Of a stretch of DNA of 64,000 bases, positions 59,859 to 64,000 are shown one piece after another. This DNA comes from Hallerella sp963656065 (lineage in GTDB: Bacteria > Fibrobacterota > Fibrobacteria > Fibrobacterales > Fibrobacteraceae). The stretch spans positions 21,176 to 85,175 of the forward strand of contig CAVKGV010000010.1 of NCBI GenBank assembly GCA_963656065.1, written 5' to 3'. The notes under the pieces were generated by a model, which did no database searches, was not told the origin of the DNA, and worked only from the letters and a program-made list of their open reading frames with translations. The position numbers and the translations under genes are program-made. Every line of letters starts with the position of its first letter. Position 1 is the first letter of the stretch.

Positions 59859-62255
59859 TTATTTGCCGAAAACGACAGCGCTGTAGGAACCGCCGGTTGC
59901 AAACGAGATGGCTAGAATTTTTTGGAATCCCTGCGCATCGACTTTTTTCCTGACCGTGGAACCGTCGCTTTCGACAAAGTAAGCGAAATCTTCCTTGATT
60001 TCCGAACCGAGCAGAAGCGCCGCTTCGGCGGCGGCGAGCGTCGCAGAGGCAGCGCGCCCTTCCCCGACCCGTTCCTTTACTTCAAAGATCGGGAGTGCGG
60101 AAATCTTGTCCTTGAATACGCGGACGAGGGATTCCTTTTCGATGTCGTCGAGCTCTTTCAATCCGTTGGCGAATCCGCAAACGGCATCGATGTCGTTTGG
60201 CGTGAGACCCGCGTCCTGGATTGCCGAGAGAATCGCCTTGTCGAGCGCTTCGTCCGAATCTGAAATTTTGCCGAACTTGACGTTCTTTCGACCGTTTCCG
60301 TATCCGAGCGCATAGCAATAGACCGTTGCTCCTCGGGCTTTTGCCGATTCTTCCGTTTCAAGCAGGAGCGATACGCTTCCGTCGCCGAGGACAAAACCTT
60401 CGGCGTTCGAATGGGGGGCTGTCGGCGTTTTGGCGAGGACATCCAGCTTTTCGGCGAATTCCGTGATGATGGGAAGGTTCTCGTCGGTGCCTGTTGCCAT
60501 CATCGCCTGTTCCTGGCCATTGTGGATGACGTTCATCGCATAGCCGATGCTGTCGAGACCGGATAGCGGTCCCGTGGTGATGGTGACACCGTATCCCTTG
60601 ATGCCCGAGCAGATGGAAAGATAACCGCCCGCTGCGTTATAGACCGTGTGCGGAAACTTGAACGCGCTACCGAAAGCGTTGCCCATTTTCGCGACCAGTT
60701 CTTCGAAATCGTATGTCGCTCCGAGACCGCCTTCGCTTGTCCCTACGATGATGCCGATATCCTTGGCGTTTTCGTCGTTCACTTGGAAGTTCGCGTCTTG
60801 CAGGGCGCGCATTCCGGAAACCGTCTGGAGCTGTCCCAGATTGTCGAGTTTGCGGTAGAACGCCATCTTGATTCCCAGCTCCTTGTAATCTTCAACGGAT
60901 ATCGAGGAGTGGATCGAGGCGCTTTCGGGTTTTGCGTCCTTTTCCACGGCGGAAATGTAGGCGCTTTTGCTGTTTCCGAGCGGACTTACGATGCCGATGC
61001 CCGTGACCGCGATTTTTTTCCCGAGGTTGGGTTGTGCGGGAACGTTTCCCGGAAATTTCGAAAAAACGATGCTCGCGTTGGTGCCGCCAAATGCGACATT
61101 GTTGCTCATCACGCTTTTCAGAGCCTTGGAACGCGGCGTGTTTTGGACAAAGTCCAGGGCCCCGACCTTTGCCTTGAGCGCTTCGGAGTCCGCTTCCGTA
61201 TAGCGGATGGTCGGAAGGACCGTGTCCGTTGTCAGCGCCTTGATGCTGAAGACGGCTTCGATCGCTCCCGCCGCTCCCAGGCAGTGGCCTGTCATCGCCT
61301 TGGTCGAGCTGATGCTTACCGTCGGGTTTTCTTCGGCGAAAAATTTCTGGAAGGCGGTGATTTCCGCGTTGTCGTTTTTGCCCGTGCCTGTACCGTGGGC
61401 GTTGATATAACCGATTTCGGATTTTGGAATTCCCGAATTCCTGACGGCCCGATCCATCGCTTCGATGAGGCATAGCGCGTCTTCGCGCGGTGCGGTGATG
61501 TGGTGCGCATCGCTTGTGACGCCGGATCCGAGGACTTCGCAATAGACTTTCGCTCCGCGATTCCTTGCGTGTTCAAAGGATTCCACGATAACGATTCCCG
61601 CCCCTTCGCCTAAGGTTATTCCGTTGCAGTGGTTGAACGGCGAACATCCGTTTTCGTCTAGCGCGTGGAGCGAGAGAAAGCCGGAATAGGGGACCGAGGC
61701 GAACGAATCCGCTCCGCCCGCAATCACGACGTCCGCTCTTTTTGACCGGATAAGGTCACAGGCGAGTGCGATGGAAATGGTGCCGGCTGCGCAGGCGTTT
61801 GCGACATTTGTCACGATGCCGCCGGCCTTGTATGTTTCGGCGACCTGGGAGGCGATTGCCGCGATGGGCATCTTGGGGATGTCTAGCGGGTTCTTGCCGT
61901 GCTGGTGGTAATGTTCCACGCTGAGAACGCCTCCGACACAGCTTCCGATGATAACGCTTACCCGACTGTCGTCGGCGAAGTCTCCGAGCTTTGCGTCGCG
62001 AAGCGCTTCTCCGGCAGCCTTGATGCAGAGCTTGGAAGCGCGGTCCTTTTCTTCGGGAGAATCGATTGCGTCGAGCGTATCGCAATGGACTTCTGCGGCG
62101 AGATCCGCATAGCATTTTTCCGTATCGACGGAAGTTGTCTTGTGGATGCCCGAAACGGACGCCAGGGCGTTTTTCCACGTTTCTTCAACATTGTTCCCGA
62201 CCGCGCATATCACGCCAAGGCCGGTAACGACACAACGGCAATCGTTAGAAGTCAT
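59859..62255 (-). CDS. Fused beta-ketoacyl synthase and chain-length-factor-like protein (KS-CLF)
   Basis: A 798-residue protein made of two ketosynthase domains. The first (about 6-405) has the full triad: Cys155 (ANACAAGT), His287 (NAHGTGTGKND), Lys319 and His324 (SSTKAMTGHCLGAAG). The second (about 415-798) keeps the fold (KIAVTGIGIVSPLG, GIIVGTSEGGLG) but lost the triad: Pro563 replaces the Cys (TGPLSG), and the two His motifs are CGFANG and KERVGEGRAA. This looks like a KS-alpha/CLF pair in one chain, as in type II polyketide or aryl-polyene-like synthases. It follows the ACP gene by 23 bases. Confidence 0.85.
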   Translation of the reverse strand: MTSNDCRCVVTGLGVICAVGNNVEETWKNALASVSGIHKTTSVDTEKCYADLAAEVHCDTLDAIDSPEEKDRASKLCIKAAGEALRDAKLGDFADDSRVSVIIGSCVGGVLSVEHYHQHGKNPLDIPKMPIAAIASQVAETYKAGGIVTNVANACAAGTISIALACDLIRSKRADVVIAGGADSFASVPYSGFLSLHALDENGCSPFNHCNGITLGEGAGIVIVESFEHARNRGAKVYCEVLGSGVTSDAHHITAPREDALCLIEAMDRAVRNSGIPKSEIGYINAHGTGTGKNDNAEITAFQKFFAEENPTVSISSTKAMTGHCLGAAGAIEAVFSIKALTTDTVLPTIRYTEADSEALKAKVGALDFVQNTPRSKALKSVMSNNVAFGGTNASIVFSKFPGNVPAQPNLGKKIAVTGIGIVSPLGNSKSAYISAVEKDAKPESASIHSSISVEDYKELGIKMAFYRKLDNLGQLQTVSGMRALQDANFQVNDENAKDIGIIVGTSEGGLGATYDFEELVAKMGNAFGSAFKFPHTVYNAAGGYLSICSGIKGYGVTITTGPLSGLDSIGYAMNVIHNGQEQAMMATGTDENLPIITEFAEKLDVLAKTPTAPHSNAEGFVLGDGSVSLLLETEESAKARGATVYCYALGYGNGRKNVKFGKISDSDEALDKAILSAIQDAGLTPNDIDAVCGFANGLKELDDIEKESLVRVFKDKISALPIFEVKERVGEGRAASATLAAAEAALLLGSEIKEDFAYFVESDGSTVRKKVDAQGFQKILAISFATGGSYSAVVFGK

Positions 62256-62278
62256 CTTATTTCCAGGTTCGAAATGGA

Positions 62279-62524
62279 TTAGGCTTTGTGCTGTTCGATA
62301 AAGTCGGCGATGGTGTCGATGCTCTGGAAAGGTTCCTTGCCGACGCCTGTCATGGATACGCCGAAGTTGCTATCGACAAAGGCGATGATTTCGAGCGAAT
62401 CAACGGAATCCAGACCGATTTCTTCTCCGAAGAGCGGAGTATCAAACTGGAGAACGCTGCCATCGACGCCCAGATCGGACATAAAGAACTCTTTCAGCTT
62501 GTTTTTCACTTCTTCTTTGTTCAT
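62279..62524 (-). CDS. Acyl carrier protein
   Basis: An 81-residue acidic ACP. The phosphopantetheine site is GLDSVDSLEI (Ser40). It is the first gene of the seven-gene minus-strand operon and should carry chains for the fused KS-CLF. It is probably a dedicated copy, not the main fatty-acid ACP, because it is not near the core fab genes. Confidence 0.9.
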   Translation of the reverse strand: MNKEEVKNKLKEFFMSDLGVDGSVLQFDTPLFGEEIGLDSVDSLEIIAFVDSNFGVSMTGVGKEPFQSIDTIADFIEQHKA

Positions 62525-62654
62525 TTTTTACCTCGTCTTTTCAAGGATGTGTTTTAAACTTCTAAGATAGAAAAAAAGAAAGGGGAATTGTTCCCTGTTG
62601 GAATATTCTTTGTCGAAAGTATCAAAACGGGGATTGACCTGTAAAATTTGGCGA

Positions 62655-63716
62655 TTAAAAAGCTTGTCGGACATAAAAGGATAGTCCGATGTGGTCGAAA
62701 TCCACCCAGGAAACGTCCGCTCGGGCGAAGAGCCGCTCGCTACGGTTCAGGGCGAGGAGACCGCCGAACCCGACCGCTCGGTGCCACTTGTTCCGCAACA
62801 GTTCGCTAAAATAGTCGCCGGCCTTGCCGCCTTCGAAGAAAACATGGGTTCCGAAAACCCAGACGAGATGCCGTCTTAGTTCCGCTTGCAGGATGAGTGA
62901 CTGGTTTCCGTTGAAGTAGAGGCTTTCCACACCGCGAAAACGCTTGATGCCGTCGGGGCCCGCGAGCATGTCGAACGGAACGTTCCCTTCGGTGCGTTTC
63001 CAGAGAATTCCTGCCGCCGACGTGATTTCCCAGGGGAGCATCGTATAGCCGCGCAGGTCGAGGGTTTCGACGTTGAACCTGTAATCGCCGAAGTAAGCGC
63101 TAAAAAATAGCTGCTTCCATTCCGCGAGAAAACCGTGAGACGACCAGTTGGTGTTGTCGCGCGTGTCGAATGCGATGAGATAGCCTGCGCCGTTTCGCCT
63201 GCCCGAATGCGGATCGGGCAAGTCGAGCGTTCCGTCCTTGTCGAATTCGATGTCCGAGTGTTCGACGTGCAGTTCAATTCCGTATTTGAACTCTTTCGGG
63301 ACGCCGATGCGCGATTCGAGCTTTGTCCCGAAATAGAGTTTCTTCCTGTTGTAGTTTGTGAAACGGTCGATGTCCGGGTTGTTGCCGCTTCCAAAATAGC
63401 TCGCAACCCAGTCTTGGTATTCCAGGTCGAACCAGACGCTGATTTTGTCGTGATATAGGTAAAGAAAAGGTTCGAGGACAATCTGGAGCTGTCCGCGGGA
63501 GGAACCGTAGGCGGTGAATCCGATTTCCGGAATTTTTTTTCCTTCTTCGTCCGGTTTGAGAAACAGCAGAATCATCGCTCCGCACTGGAGCTTCGTCTCT
63601 TCCGTGTAGCCGAGGACGGGGACTGCCGAAAATCGCTGAAATTCTGGGGCCTTATCGGCTTCGATGCACGCTGCGCAGATCGACAGGAGTGGAATTATTT
63701 TTTTTAAAAGCGACAT
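62655..63716 (-). CDS. Omp85/BamA-type surface antigen barrel without POTRA domains
   Basis: ATG at 63716; about 353 residues. A hydrophobic N-terminus (LLKKIIPLLSICAA) looks like a signal peptide. The rest is a C-terminal Omp85 barrel: IAFDTRDNTNWSSHGFLAEW, then the L6 loop motif FRGV, then strands ending LSFYVRQAF with the terminal Phe. No POTRA repeats fit in the short N-terminal part. It may move lipids or proteins at the outer membrane. It lies next to, but outside, the KS-CLF operon. Confidence 0.75.
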   Translation of the reverse strand: MSLLKKIIPLLSICAACIEADKAPEFQRFSAVPVLGYTEETKLQCGAMILLFLKPDEEGKKIPEIGFTAYGSSRGQLQIVLEPFLYLYHDKISVWFDLEYQDWVASYFGSGNNPDIDRFTNYNRKKLYFGTKLESRIGVPKEFKYGIELHVEHSDIEFDKDGTLDLPDPHSGRRNGAGYLIAFDTRDNTNWSSHGFLAEWKQLFFSAYFGDYRFNVETLDLRGYTMLPWEITSAAGILWKRTEGNVPFDMLAGPDGIKRFRGVESLYFNGNQSLILQAELRRHLVWVFGTHVFFEGGKAGDYFSELLRNKWHRAVGFGGLLALNRSERLFARADVSWVDFDHIGLSFYVRQAF

Positions 63717-63874
63717 GCTGGTGCGAATATAGAAATTACGGATTTGGAATCTTGGATTTTTTTTATCGGTTACGTCTGAAATTTTTAAAGGTTCCTTGAA
63801 GAGGGTGGGGAAATGTATCATGTGAAAATCGCTCTGTTCCATTCAAAAAAAAGATTTTTTTTGCAGGAAAACCC

Positions 63875-63903
63875 TTGACATGGCGATTGTGTTTTTTTAT
63901 AAT
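63875..63903 (+). promoter_or_regulatory. Promoter of tRNA-Lys
   Basis: TTGACA, 17 bases, TATAAT, ending 20 bases before the tRNA. Both boxes are perfect. Upstream bases 63717-63874 hold the Omp85 gene promoter region and no clear gene. Confidence 0.85.
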
Positions 63904-63923
63904 TGTTGCCGTCGATGAGACTT

Positions 63924-63996
<73 letters not shown>

Positions 63997-64000
63997 CGAA

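Noticed and set aside
56223..62524. Typical aryl polyene gene cluster
   Set aside because: AMP ligase, ammonia lyase, MMPL exporter, LolA-like and methyltransferase genes are missing, so only a partial resemblance is claimed.

Overview
The window looks like chromosomal DNA of a Fibrobacter-type (Fibrobacterota) cellulose degrader. The main clues are a ~118 kDa secreted GH51 endoglucanase of the endoglucanase F/Cel51A type, a secreted CE6-type acetyl-xylan esterase with a C-terminal tail of the kind found on sorted surface proteins, a Gram-negative outer-membrane gene set (bamD, lptFG, MCE, Omp85, porin-like barrels) and tightly packed operons with frequent ATGA overlaps. Species assignment is inference. 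Genes are dense, and no stretch longer than about 300 bases lacks a gene.

Layout. 1-5.1 kb (+): end of an outer-membrane barrel, then an operon of a membrane-anchored STAS protein, a degenerate M23-like protein, a lipoprotein, pdxA and a Nudix hydrolase. 5.1-8.3 kb (-): bamD, an OMP and a PHP phosphoesterase. 8.3-14.9 kb (+): lptF, lptG, a GAF-GGDEF cyclase, a sodium/solute symporter and tadA. 14.9-20.5 kb (+): a tight six-gene run (lipoprotein, beta-helix protein, helical protein, MotA/ZorA-like channel with a long coiled-coil tail, MotB/ZorB-like OmpA protein, small helical protein). This is the best candidate for an undescribed system. 20.5-23.8 kb: copper operon (csoR, membrane-anchored HMA protein, copA) with a palindromic operator. 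23.8-25.2 kb: argH. 25.3-33 kb: type I restriction-modification island (hsdM, hsdS, hsdR on -) with an oppositely oriented AAA-like ATPase between hsdS and hsdR that carries its own consensus promoter. 33-36.4 kb: SUI1/YciH, tRNA-Asn, an MCE protein and a FIST-GGDEF protein. 36.5-44.9 kb: argG, sugar MFS, GNAT, CE6 esterase, TerC, YhcC-like radical SAM, MATE. 45-50.4 kb (-): GH51 endoglucanase, DsbA-like lipoprotein, aminotransferase. 50.6-56.2 kb: ogt, vanZ-like, murB, a short DnaG-like primase, mtgA, purB. 56.2-62.5 kb (-): a seven-gene operon of ACP, a fused KS-CLF, ketoreductase, dehydratase, lysophospholipid-type acyltransferase, patatin and Xer recombinase, which looks like a specialised lipid or polyene pathway. 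62.6-64 kb: an Omp85 barrel (-) and tRNA-Lys (+).

How genes work together. The envelope genes support outer-membrane protein and LPS assembly. The two secreted carbohydrate enzymes attack plant cell wall, and the DsbA-like lipoprotein next to the endoglucanase could help secreted proteins fold. The copper operon is a self-contained sensor, carrier and exporter. The ion-channel cluster at 16.5-20.5 kb and the modified RM island lie within about 5 kb of each other, separated by housekeeping and metal genes; both are accessory candidates. All family assignments come from reading motifs; no database search was run.
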